From: Thalassospira lucentensis
Lineage (GTDB): Bacteria; Pseudomonadota; Alphaproteobacteria; Rhodospirillales; Thalassospiraceae
DNA: 64,000 nt
Direction: 5' to 3'
Assembly: GCF_032921865.1 (NCBI RefSeq)
Contig: NZ_CP136684.1
Location: forward strand, 2,763,001-2,827,000
Shown in pieces: positions 48,811 through 56,402 of this stretch. The notes under the pieces are model-generated. The model saw nothing but the letters and a program-made list of their open reading frames with translations. It was not told the origin of the DNA and did no database searches. The first letter of the stretch is position 1; each line of letters opens with the position of its first letter. A program made the position numbers and the translations under genes.

Positions 48811-49590
48811 TCAGGCCCCCAGCAACATGGCATCGGATTTGACCGAGAAATGATCGATCAGCTTTGCCACCGTGACATCGGCCTTTTCTTCGCCGCCGAT
48901 TTGCAGTTTGACCTTGCCCGCGTCCAGCATGATGACGCGGTGGCCGTAATCAACCGCGTGCTGCATGTTATGGGTGACCATCAGCGTGGTGAGTTTAAGC
49001 GCATCAACGGCGCGCACGGTTGCCCCCATGACAAGATCGGCAGTGCGCGGATCAAGGGCGGCGGTATGTTCATCGAGCAGCAGAAGATCGGGCGATCCGC
49101 CGACCGCCATGATGAGCGACAGCGATTGACGTTGCCCGCCCGAAAGCAGTTCAACGCGGGTATCAAGCCGGTTTTCAAGGCCAAGACCCAGGATTGACAG
49201 GCGTTCCTTGTAATCAGCAAGACGTTTGGCATTAAGCCCACGGGCAAAGGTGCGGCTTTTGCTGCGCAGTTCGGCCAGAAGCATGTTTTCGGCAACCGTC
49301 ATGCTGGCAGCAGTACCCAACATCGGGTCCTGAAACACACGGGCAATGCGCATGGCGCGTTTATGCACGGGCGTGTTGGTGACATCATCGCCATTGATCA
49401 GGATCTGGCCGCGATCAAGGGGCATCGCGCCGGAAACGGCGTTTAGCATCGTGCTTTTGCCTGCCCCGTTGGAGCCGATGACAACACCGAATTCGCCGGT
49501 TTGAAGTGTCAGCGAAAGATCATCAAGCGCGACTTTTTCGTCGGGCTGGCCTTTGTAAAAGGTTTTTCGTGCAGACCGGATTTCAAGCAT
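48811..49590 (-). CDS. ABC transporter ATPase, TrpZ-like
   Basis: The protein has 259 residues. Walker A is GSNGAGKST (about 39-47), signature LLSGGQRQSLS, Walker B LLLLDEHTAALDP, and the switch His in VTHNMQHAVDYGHR. The Q-loop is VFQDPMLGTA. The order substrate-binding gene, ATPase, permease and the family features fit the TrpXYZ system for aromatic amino acids. A strong intercistronic hairpin precedes it, so it is probably less expressed than the binding protein. Confidence 0.92.
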   Translation of the reverse strand: MLEIRSARKTFYKGQPDEKVALDDLSLTLQTGEFGVVIGSNGAGKSTMLNAVSGAMPLDRGQILINGDDVTNTPVHKRAMRIARVFQDPMLGTAASMTVAENMLLAELRSKSRTFARGLNAKRLADYKERLSILGLGLENRLDTRVELLSGGQRQSLSLIMAVGGSPDLLLLDEHTAALDPRTADLVMGATVRAVDALKLTTLMVTHNMQHAVDYGHRVIMLDAGKVKLQIGGEEKADVTVAKLIDHFSVKSDAMLLGA

Positions 49591-49612
49591 CCGTATCCTC
49601 CGTAAAGCAACA

Positions 49613-49651
49613 TTGGCGCCCCCCGGGTGATACCGGAATGCGGGGCGCCAA
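49613..49651 (-). promoter_or_regulatory. intercistronic hairpin within the ABC operon
   Basis: Perfect 10-bp arms TTGGCGCCCC (49613-49622) and GGGGCGCCAA (49642-49651) lie between the binding-protein and ATPase genes. With no T-run on the minus strand, it fits a 3'-end mRNA-stabilising element that raises binding-protein output over transporter subunits. Confidence 0.75.
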
Positions 49652-49674
49652 ATGTCATGTGAGGCCGGATCAGC

Positions 49675-50661
49675 TTATTCGACGACGCAGCCGCAATTGG
49701 CGAGTGCCTCGGGAATGGTGATGCCAAAGGCATCGGCGGCTTTTTTCGAAATCAGTGGCTCGTGATTGACATAGGATGGTTTGGACGGTGCGATGGATGC
49801 CGCGTCCTTGCCATTGAGGATTTCCGCCGCAATGATGCCGGCACTTAAACCGACCTGCGCATAATCGACCGAGAAGCTGGCAGGCACGGTGCCATTGGCA
49901 ACGGCCGAGCTATCGGAATTGACAATCGGAACGCCGATCTGGCGTGCAGCCGCCGAAACCGCGGCAATTGCTGGCTGGATCAGGTTTGATGCCGGGGCAT
50001 AGATGACATCGGCCTTGCCAGCGACCGACGTGATGCGCTGCTGGATATCATTGACGTTATCAATGCCGACCGGAACGACTTCAAGGAAGTGTGCCGGAGC
50101 CAGTTCCTGCACCTTTTCAAGCAGGGCGACGTCATTGGCTTCGCCCGGGTTATAGGGCAGGGCAAGACGTTTGGCATTCGGCAACAGCAGTTTGGTGAAT
50201 TCCAGAACCGCGTCGATATCCTGCAAGTCCGATGCACCGGTCATGCCTTCGTCACCGGCTTCCCACGACGGGACCAGCTTGGCAGCGACCGGGTCGGTCA
50301 CGGCGGAAAACACAATCGGAATGCCCGATCCGGCCAAGGCTTTTTTGGCGATCTGGGAAACCGGGGTGGTGACGGTAAAGATCAGTTTGGGATTTTCGGC
50401 CTGCAATTTGGCGATCATCTGGGGGACCAGAGACGCATCAAAATTGGTGTGGCTTTCGGAATAGACAACGTCGGTTCCCTCGGCAAAGCCGCCGCTTTCC
50501 ATGCCTTCCTTGAAACCGGCGATGGCGGCGTTCAGCTGCGGATGTTCACCGAAATTGGCAATGCCGACCCTGATCGGTTCGGCAGATGCGGTGCCGATGG
50601 CCCCCAGCATCGCGCCAGCAATCAGAAGACCGGAAAGCGGACCGGATTTGAAGATTTTCAT
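49675..50661 (-). CDS. ABC substrate-binding protein, TrpX-like (ABC_sub_bind)
   Basis: The protein has 328 residues with a Sec signal (about 1-27, ending TASA). Mature motifs VGIANFGEHPQLNAAIAGFKEGMES, PKLIFTVTTPVSQIAKKALAGSGIPIVFSAVTDPVAA and IYAPASNLIQPAIAAVSAAARQIGVPIVNSDSSAV place it in the ABC_sub_bind family (TrpX, YtrF-like). Residues that contact an aromatic amino acid cannot be judged by eye. It is the first gene of the operon, with its own promoter upstream. Confidence 0.9.
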   Translation of the reverse strand: MKIFKSGPLSGLLIAGAMLGAIGTASAEPIRVGIANFGEHPQLNAAIAGFKEGMESGGFAEGTDVVYSESHTNFDASLVPQMIAKLQAENPKLIFTVTTPVSQIAKKALAGSGIPIVFSAVTDPVAAKLVPSWEAGDEGMTGASDLQDIDAVLEFTKLLLPNAKRLALPYNPGEANDVALLEKVQELAPAHFLEVVPVGIDNVNDIQQRITSVAGKADVIYAPASNLIQPAIAAVSAAARQIGVPIVNSDSSAVANGTVPASFSVDYAQVGLSAGIIAAEILNGKDAASIAPSKPSYVNHEPLISKKAADAFGITIPEALANCGCVVE

Positions 50662-50799
50662 TTTTTACGAAGCTCCCTGATTTATCAGGCCGGTATGTGG
50701 CAGACCGACCCTGCCAACGGATCATGCGAAGTTCGTCACGGCCCGTCAACAGGATGTCACGCGCAGCACTGTAGAATTATCAGGGATAAGGTGATGTTG

Positions 50800-51702
50800 T
50801 TATTCGGCGGCCATGGATGCAGGCGATTGTTCCCGCGCCATATCGCGGTCGGTGGCCGGCGGCACGCCAAACATGCGGCGATATTCGCGTGTGAACTGCG
50901 ACACGCTTTCATAGCCGACATCATAGGCGGCACTGCTTGCGGTCATGCCTTCGGCCATGATCAGGCGGCGCGCCTCGATCAGGCGGAGCTGTTTTTGAAA
51001 CTGTCGCGGGGACAGCGAGGTTACGGTTTTGAAATGCTGGTAAAACGAGGACGGGCTCATGCCCGCAGTTGCGGCAAGCCGGTCCACCGGCAGGGGTTTG
51101 CTGAATTCTTCGCGCAGGATGGCGACCGCACGTGCCACGCGCTGGGTATGGCTGTCGGGCCAGCCAAGCTGGCGGATGGCAGTGCCATGCGGGCTGGTCA
51201 GAAGCCAGTAATGCAATTCGCGGATCAGGGATTGATGGAGCATCGGAACGGCATCGGGACGATCAAGCAGACGCATCAGGCGAAGGGCGGTATCGGCGAC
51301 CTCGGCATCGGTGGGGGCGACAATGACGGCGGCATCATCGCTTTGCGGCGGGGTGCCCATCTGCAATGACAGGTCGGCAATGACCGATGGATCAAGATCA
51401 AGCACCAGCGACATATAGGGCGCATCGGAACTGGCATCGGTGATCTGGCTTACGGTCGGGACATCGGCCGTGATCAGAAGGGTATCACCCGGGCGCAGGG
51501 TGAAGGTCCGATTGCCAAGGGCAACCTGTTTGCTGCCCTGAAGGATCAGGCAAACCAGCGGGCGCGAGATGGCATAATCCAGCCCGCTTGGCGTGACGGA
51601 CCGGATGGTCGTCAGGCCGGGAATGGGTGTCTGGGCCAGTCCGCTGTCGATGGCGCGGGTATCAAGCCATGACCGGACCGCGGTGAGAAGCGCGTTTGTC
51701 AT
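50800..51702 (-). CDS. AraC family regulator
   Basis: The protein has 300 residues. The N-terminal cupin-like AraC_N domain spans about 20-180 (LVCLILQGSKQVALGNRTFTLRPGDTLLIT). The C-terminal double helix-turn-helix spans about 195-290 (ILREEFSKPLPVDRLAATAGMSPSSFYQHFKTVTSLSPRQFQKQLRLIEARRLI, then VGYESVSQFTREYRRMFGVPP). It is divergent from an SDR gene, a very common arrangement in which it activates the oxidoreductase gene. The inducer is unknown. Confidence 0.92.
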   Translation of the reverse strand: MTNALLTAVRSWLDTRAIDSGLAQTPIPGLTTIRSVTPSGLDYAISRPLVCLILQGSKQVALGNRTFTLRPGDTLLITADVPTVSQITDASSDAPYMSLVLDLDPSVIADLSLQMGTPPQSDDAAVIVAPTDAEVADTALRLMRLLDRPDAVPMLHQSLIRELHYWLLTSPHGTAIRQLGWPDSHTQRVARAVAILREEFSKPLPVDRLAATAGMSPSSFYQHFKTVTSLSPRQFQKQLRLIEARRLIMAEGMTASSAAYDVGYESVSQFTREYRRMFGVPPATDRDMAREQSPASMAAE

Positions 51703-51710
51703 GCCGTGAT

Positions 51711-51756
51711 CCTAATCCCGATTGATATCGTCGTAAATATGGTTTGGAGGATTAGG
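51711..51756. promoter_or_regulatory. inverted repeat between AraC and SDR genes
   Basis: CCTAATC (51711-51717) and GATTAGG (51750-51756) form a 7-bp inverted repeat 32 bp apart, just upstream of the AraC start. It may be an AraC-type binding pair, with direct CACCAAAC copies nearer the SDR. Confidence 0.45.
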
Positions 51757-51860
51757 CTAAGTATGCCGAGGTTCTGGCAACGACGGGCGGGAGGGGGCGG
51801 CAGTATAACGGACAACACCAAACAGCGTGAACCAACATCACCAAACCAAGGAGTTGTCCG

Positions 51861-52616
51861 ATGACCAAGATTTCAATTGTAACCGGTTCCAGCCGTGGCC
51901 TTGGCCGCAATACCGCCCTTGCCATTGCCCGCCACGGCGGGGATGTAATCGTGACCTATCACAGCCGATCTGACGATGCCGATGCAGTGGTTTCGGAGAT
52001 TAAGGCAATGGGGCGGAAGGCATTGGCCCTGAAGCTTGATGTTGCTGACATTTCCAGCTTTGCCGGTTTTGCCGAAAATCTGCGCACCGGATTGCGCGAC
52101 GTCTGGGGCCGGGAAATGTTTGACCATCTTGTCAACAATGCCGGTCATGGCGACATGGCATCGATTGCCGAAACCACCGAGGCACAGTTCGACAAGCTGG
52201 TTGATGTGCATTTCAAAGGGGTTTTCTTCTTAACGCAGGCTTTGTTGCCGCTGATTGCCGATGGCGGGCGGATCGTGAACCTGTCTTCGGGGCTGACCAA
52301 GGGGGCATTCCCCGGATTTTCCGCCTATTCGGCGGTCAAGGGCGCGGTCGAGGTGCTGAGCCTTTATATGGCCAAGGAATTTGGGGCACGCGGCATTGCG
52401 GTCAATACGGTCGCCCCGGGCGCGATTGAAACCGACTTCCTTGGCGGTGCGGTGCGCGATACCCCGGATCTGAACAAGGTATTTGCCGAAATGACGGCAC
52501 TTGGCCGGGTGGGCGTGCCTGATGATATCGGACCGATGATCGCCAGCCTGCTGTCAGAAGACAATCGGTGGGTCAATGCCCAGCGGATCGAGGTTTCCGG
52601 CGGGCAGGGTATCTAA
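51861..52616 (+). CDS. short-chain dehydrogenase/reductase
   Basis: The protein has 251 residues from ATG 51861, with AAGGAG upstream. It is a classical SDR: TGSSRGLGRNTA (cofactor loop), NNAGHGD, catalytic Ser in IVNLSSGLTKG, Tyr and Lys in YSAVKGAV, and PGAIETDF. The residues after strand 2 (TYHSRSDDAD) favour NADP(H). It is divergent from an AraC regulator that probably controls it. The substrate is unknown. The gene ends 6 bp before the convergent VOC gene. Confidence 0.92.
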   Translation: MTKISIVTGSSRGLGRNTALAIARHGGDVIVTYHSRSDDADAVVSEIKAMGRKALALKLDVADISSFAGFAENLRTGLRDVWGREMFDHLVNNAGHGDMASIAETTEAQFDKLVDVHFKGVFFLTQALLPLIADGGRIVNLSSGLTKGAFPGFSAYSAVKGAVEVLSLYMAKEFGARGIAVNTVAPGAIETDFLGGAVRDTPDLNKVFAEMTALGRVGVPDDIGPMIASLLSEDNRWVNAQRIEVSGGQGI

Positions 52617-52622
52617 GCCCGG

Positions 52623-52991
52623 TCAGGAACCGACTGCAAAGGCCCGGCTGGAAATCGAAACCGAATTTCCGGACGGGTCTTTCATATTGGCGAACTGATA
52701 GCCATCCGCCTGATGGATCGGGCCGACATCAACGCCGTGGGCAACCAGTTGTTTGCGGAAGACTTCAACATTCTTGACGTCAAAGACCAGTTTGACGAGG
52801 GACTGGCCTTCTTTCTGTCCTTTGCCCGCAGGATGTAGCATCAGGATCAGTCCATCTGTTGCCGGGCGCAGTTCGACAATGCGGTCGTCTTCTTGACGGA
52901 TCGCGCGATAGACGAAAAGATCGCCATAGAAGCGAATCATTTCATCGATTTTTTTTGTGTAAATAACGACCCGGTTGCAGGTGATTGGCAT
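52623..52991 (-). CDS. VOC superfamily (glyoxalase-like) protein
   Basis: The protein has 122 residues from ATG 52991. It has the VOC betaalphabetabetabeta fold: RVVIYTKKIDEMIRFYGDLFVY, VELRPATDGLILMLHP, LVKLVFDVKNVEVFRKQLVAHGVDVGP and YQFANMKDPSGNSVSISSRA. A metal-binding Glu is not evident at the usual last position. The reaction is unknown: glyoxalase, fosfomycin-type resistance or dioxygenase are all possible in this superfamily. It lies 25 bp downstream of a same-strand secreted protein gene. Confidence 0.8.
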   Translation of the reverse strand: MPITCNRVVIYTKKIDEMIRFYGDLFVYRAIRQEDDRIVELRPATDGLILMLHPAGKGQKEGQSLVKLVFDVKNVEVFRKQLVAHGVDVGPIHQADGYQFANMKDPSGNSVSISSRAFAVGS

Positions 52992-53016
52992 CTGGGTTTC
53001 CGTTCGCCCCAAACTG

Positions 53017-54177
53017 TCAGCTGCCACTTGTGCCGCTGAATACGGTGATGCCGTTGACGACAATCCGGCCATCACGCAGCAGTTCCACGTCGTAATTCGT
53101 TGTGCCCTGTGTGCCCGGTTCACCGGCAGCAAGGCCATCGACGGCAAAGGGTACCAGCGCGCCCAGCAAAGTCGGGCTTTGCGGGGTGCCGATCAGGTCC
53201 TGAAGGCGTTCGCGCCCGATCAGATCAACGTCAAGCTGGCCGGAAAAGCCATACCGCGCGGCCTTTTGGGCGATGAACTCGCCCTTGCCGAGTGCCTCGA
53301 GGCCGCGGCCTTCAACATAGATTTCGTCAATCTTGACCGGGGCACCATTATCGGCGGCCTTTTGCCACAGATCATTGGCGATCTGGCGGCGGGCAGCGCG
53401 CGGTGCAAGGCCGGTCATCATGTCGTTAAAGCCCTTTTGCAGGATCGGCCGGGCTTCGGACCAGGGCAGGCCGGTGCTGCTGCTTTTGATGCGCACGGTG
53501 CGCGGTTGCAGAAGGCTTGGCAGCCAAAGGCCGTCATGGGCGTAATCAAGATGGGTTTCATCGTTTTCGCCGGGATAAAGCAGGAAGCTTGTCGATTTGA
53601 CCGAGCCACGTTTTTCCCGGTTCGGGCCGGTCCATTCGGCGGCCTGCCAGGAAATGCGGGCTTCTTCGGGCATCCAGCGAATGACAAGGCCATTCATCAG
53701 CCAGTGTTTGCGCGTCACCGGTTCATCACCGATCAGGAAATCCGCCGAACCGGCGAAGTTGACCGGCACACCGTTAACATGGTCCCAGCGCAGGCTGCCA
53801 AGTGCCTTGCGCATGGTCAGTTCGCGCTGGTCACTGGTGGCTTCGGCCAGCATCTTTCCGCGTTCGGGAAGTGTTACACCGATATCGACCTGATTGGCGA
53901 TATCGGTGTCGTTCATCGTAACCCTGACATCATCCAGAACCAGTTCACGCGCCGAGCTATAACCGCTGAGATCAAGGCGGACGTCGTCATAGGTGAAGAT
54001 GACGGCACCGTTGCTGTTTTCCGCTGACATTTCGGTGGCGGAAATGCCGTTCTGCATCAGGATCGCATCCATGATTTCGCGGGCCTTTTGCGTTTCAAGT
54101 GCAAAGGCGGTTGCGCTGGTTGCGCAAAGGGAAATCAGTGAAACACCAATGCCGATGACAATACGGCGTGCAGGCAT
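53017..54177 (-). CDS. secreted protein of unknown function
   Basis: The protein has 386 residues from ATG 54177. It has a Sec signal peptide (MPARRIVIGIGVSLISLCATSATAFA). The mature part alternates beta strands with Asp/Leu-rich repeats (YDDVRLDLSGYSSARELVLDDVRVTMNDTDIANQVDIGVTLP) reminiscent of YdgA/DUF945 or AsmA-like periplasmic proteins that have repeated beta-strand repeats, but I cannot assign a family. A helical part (ARPILQKGFNDMMTGLAPRAARRQIANDLWQKAADNGAP) follows. It probably lies in the periplasm. The VOC gene downstream may be cotranscribed. Confidence 0.7.
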   Translation of the reverse strand: MPARRIVIGIGVSLISLCATSATAFALETQKAREIMDAILMQNGISATEMSAENSNGAVIFTYDDVRLDLSGYSSARELVLDDVRVTMNDTDIANQVDIGVTLPERGKMLAEATSDQRELTMRKALGSLRWDHVNGVPVNFAGSADFLIGDEPVTRKHWLMNGLVIRWMPEEARISWQAAEWTGPNREKRGSVKSTSFLLYPGENDETHLDYAHDGLWLPSLLQPRTVRIKSSSTGLPWSEARPILQKGFNDMMTGLAPRAARRQIANDLWQKAADNGAPVKIDEIYVEGRGLEALGKGEFIAQKAARYGFSGQLDVDLIGRERLQDLIGTPQSPTLLGALVPFAVDGLAAGEPGTQGTTNYDVELLRDGRIVVNGITVFSGTSGS

Positions 54178-54349
54178 GATCGGGGCCCCCAAGGGTAATG
54201 GTTTGAACCGTTCCATTGTTTAGCGCAAATTTGGTGAAGATGGGGCAGGGATTATTGCAGGCTGCCTTCAGGTTGCCCTGAATGGCCCAAGTGTGAAGTG
54301 TATCACATCAGCTTGGCGGGGTGATCTGCGATTTGCATATCCGTCGGGA

Positions 54350-55021
54350 TCAGTCGGTGGTGCAGCCGATTTTGTCGCGCTTGCTTTCGACGGTCACGCC
54401 ACACAGGAAGACGTCGACGGCGCGTTTGACCCTTATTGTGATCTCTTCCTCGCTGAGTTTGGGCGGAGAGATCATTTTCATGACCTGATTCTGCCAGTCG
54501 CCAACAATCATTGCATCGAAGATTTCGGCGTAATGATCGGGGTCGTCGATGACAAGATTGCCAAGGTCGTTCTGGCGTTTCAGGTAGTTTGCAAGGCGTT
54601 TTCGCGTGCTTTCGGGGCCGACTTCCAGGAACTTCTCAACCATTGGTATGAAATGCTGTCCTTCGGAGAACAGAATCTGCGTGAAGCGAACGGCTTCCTC
54701 GGTTAGTATCTTGGTCGATAGTTTAAAGGCGAAGTCCGTCAAAGCGTCACGAGGAGGGAGATTGGATTCCAGCGAAATATGCAATTCCGCGGAAAATTCC
54801 ATGCACCGTTCTGTCATGACGGCTGTCAGCAGCCCATCCTTTCCGCCAAATGCCTCGTAAAGAGTTGTACGTGAGCCACCGGATCGAGAAATTACGTCAT
54901 TTAGCGTAACGCCAGAGAAACCTTTTTCCAACAGAAGCTGCCATGCAGCATCCATCATCGCGCGTCGCCGTGCGAAGCCGCGACTGGATTGTTTTCCTTG
55001 GGTTTCTGACGTTTCGCTCAT
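54350..55021 (-). CDS. TetR/AcrR family regulator of RND efflux genes
   Basis: The protein has 223 residues. The DNA-binding domain is RRAMMDAAWQLLLEKGFSGVTLNDVISRSGGSRTTLYEAFGGKDGLLTAV (about 20-70). The C-terminal half carries the AcrR-type SEGQHFIPMVEKFLEVGPESTRKRLANYLKRQ helix. It is divergent from a two-gene RND pump operon with a palindromic operator between, so it should repress the pump and itself. The ligand is unknown. Confidence 0.92.
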   Translation of the reverse strand: MSETSETQGKQSSRGFARRRAMMDAAWQLLLEKGFSGVTLNDVISRSGGSRTTLYEAFGGKDGLLTAVMTERCMEFSAELHISLESNLPPRDALTDFAFKLSTKILTEEAVRFTQILFSEGQHFIPMVEKFLEVGPESTRKRLANYLKRQNDLGNLVIDDPDHYAEIFDAMIVGDWQNQVMKMISPPKLSEEEITIRVKRAVDVFLCGVTVESKRDKIGCTTD

Positions 55022-55082
55022 GGTTTTTCGATCTTTGCTATCGACGTTGTTTTTGGCTCTTGATCGTGCAGCGCACAATGTG

Positions 55083-55099
55083 TACTGTACCGTACAGTA
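55083..55099. promoter_or_regulatory. RND pump TetR operator
   Basis: Perfect 8-bp arms TACTGTAC and GTACAGTA flank a single C. The palindrome lies between the TetR gene and the RND adaptor gene and is the likely AcrR-type operator. Confidence 0.8.
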
Positions 55100-55181
55100 T
55101 TTAATAATTCAATGGCAAAGCTGCCTGATATTCCCCCGACAGGGCAGCGCTGCTTACAGGACTGTGAGAAGGAAAATCATT

Positions 55182-56378
55182 TTGTCGATGCGATCTTGTT
55201 TGAAACTTGCAGGCGTTGCTGTGCTTGCATTGATGGTTGCGGCCTGTGATGAGCAGAAAGAAGCGCAACAGTCGGATGCCAGCGCACAGCAGCAGCCACA
55301 GGCAACGCCGGTTGGTACCGTGACGCTTGAAGCGCAGACCGTCGGTCTGATCGAGGAAATGCCGGGTCGTACCGTTGCCTTCCGCAAGGCTGCCGTGCGC
55401 CCGCAGGTCGATGGTATCATCAAGGAACGCAACTTTACCGAAGGCGCGTTTGTTGAAGCCGGTCAGCAGCTTTATATGATTGATCAGGCCGTTTACATGG
55501 CGGAACTTGACGCGGCACAGGCGGAACTTGCCCGGCAGCGTGCGACCCTTGATCAGACGACCAAAACCCGCAAGCGTTACGAAAGCCTTGTGAAAACCCA
55601 GGCGGTTTCCGAGCAGACCTTTGACGACGCGATTGCCGCAGAAGCGCAGGCGAAAGCGGCAGTTGCCGCCGCACGTGCACAGGTCGACCAGGCACGTATC
55701 AATGTCGAATACACCACCGTAACCGCCCCGATTTCGGGCCAGATCAGTGCATCGGATGTGACCGAAGGTGCACTTGTGACGACCAACCAGACGGATGCGC
55801 TGACCACGATCACGCAGCTTGATCCGATCTATGTCGATGTGACGCAGGCCGGTGGCCGGTTGATGAAGATCAAACAGGCGATCCAGAACGGCCGCATCCA
55901 GGGTGTTGAAGACGGCAAGATCGAGGTTTCCCTGATTATTGATGCGACCGGTGTTGAATATCCGCATACCGGGACGTTGCAGTTTTCCGACGTATCGGTG
56001 AACGAAACCACCGGAACGATCCGCCTGCGCGCGGTATTCCCGAACCCGGATGGCGTGCTGCTGCCGGGCATGTTCGTGCGCGGACAGGTGCGTCAGGGCA
56101 AGCTTGAAGGGGCCTTCCTTATCCCCCAGAAGGCGGTTATGCGCCGCCCGGATGGCTCGGCCTATGTCTATACCATTGGGGATGGCAAGGTTGTTTCAAA
56201 GGATATCCAGATCGAACAGTCGCAAGGCGAGAACTGGCTGGTGACGGATGGTGTCGAGGACGGCGAACAGCTGATCGTCGATGGCATTCAGCGTATTGCA
56301 CCGGGTGCACCGGTGACGGGACAGCCTGTCGAGACCGCGAATGCCGCCCAGGGTGCCGCCCAAGGTTCAGCCCAGTAA
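55182..56378 (+). CDS. RND efflux periplasmic adaptor (AcrA/MexA-like lipoprotein)
   Basis: The protein has 398 residues. TTG 55182 has AAGGA (55169-55173) 8 bases upstream; ATG 55188 is the alternative. The lipobox is LMVAAC at about residue 20. Adaptor features: PQVDGIIKERNFTEGAFVEAGQQLYMIDQAVYMAELDAAQAEL (lipoyl half and helical hairpin), YTTVTAPISGQI, LDPIYVDVTQ, GVLLPGMFVRGQV and PQKAVMRRPDGSAYVY. It links the inner-membrane pump to an outer-membrane channel. The 24-bp gap to the pump gene shows an operon. No outer-membrane factor gene is nearby. Confidence 0.93.
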   Translation: MSMRSCLKLAGVAVLALMVAACDEQKEAQQSDASAQQQPQATPVGTVTLEAQTVGLIEEMPGRTVAFRKAAVRPQVDGIIKERNFTEGAFVEAGQQLYMIDQAVYMAELDAAQAELARQRATLDQTTKTRKRYESLVKTQAVSEQTFDDAIAAEAQAKAAVAAARAQVDQARINVEYTTVTAPISGQISASDVTEGALVTTNQTDALTTITQLDPIYVDVTQAGGRLMKIKQAIQNGRIQGVEDGKIEVSLIIDATGVEYPHTGTLQFSDVSVNETTGTIRLRAVFPNPDGVLLPGMFVRGQVRQGKLEGAFLIPQKAVMRRPDGSAYVYTIGDGKVVSKDIQIEQSQGENWLVTDGVEDGEQLIVDGIQRIAPGAPVTGQPVETANAAQGAAQGSAQ

Positions 56379-56402
56379 GCTGAAGATTAAGGACGATTTC
56401 TA

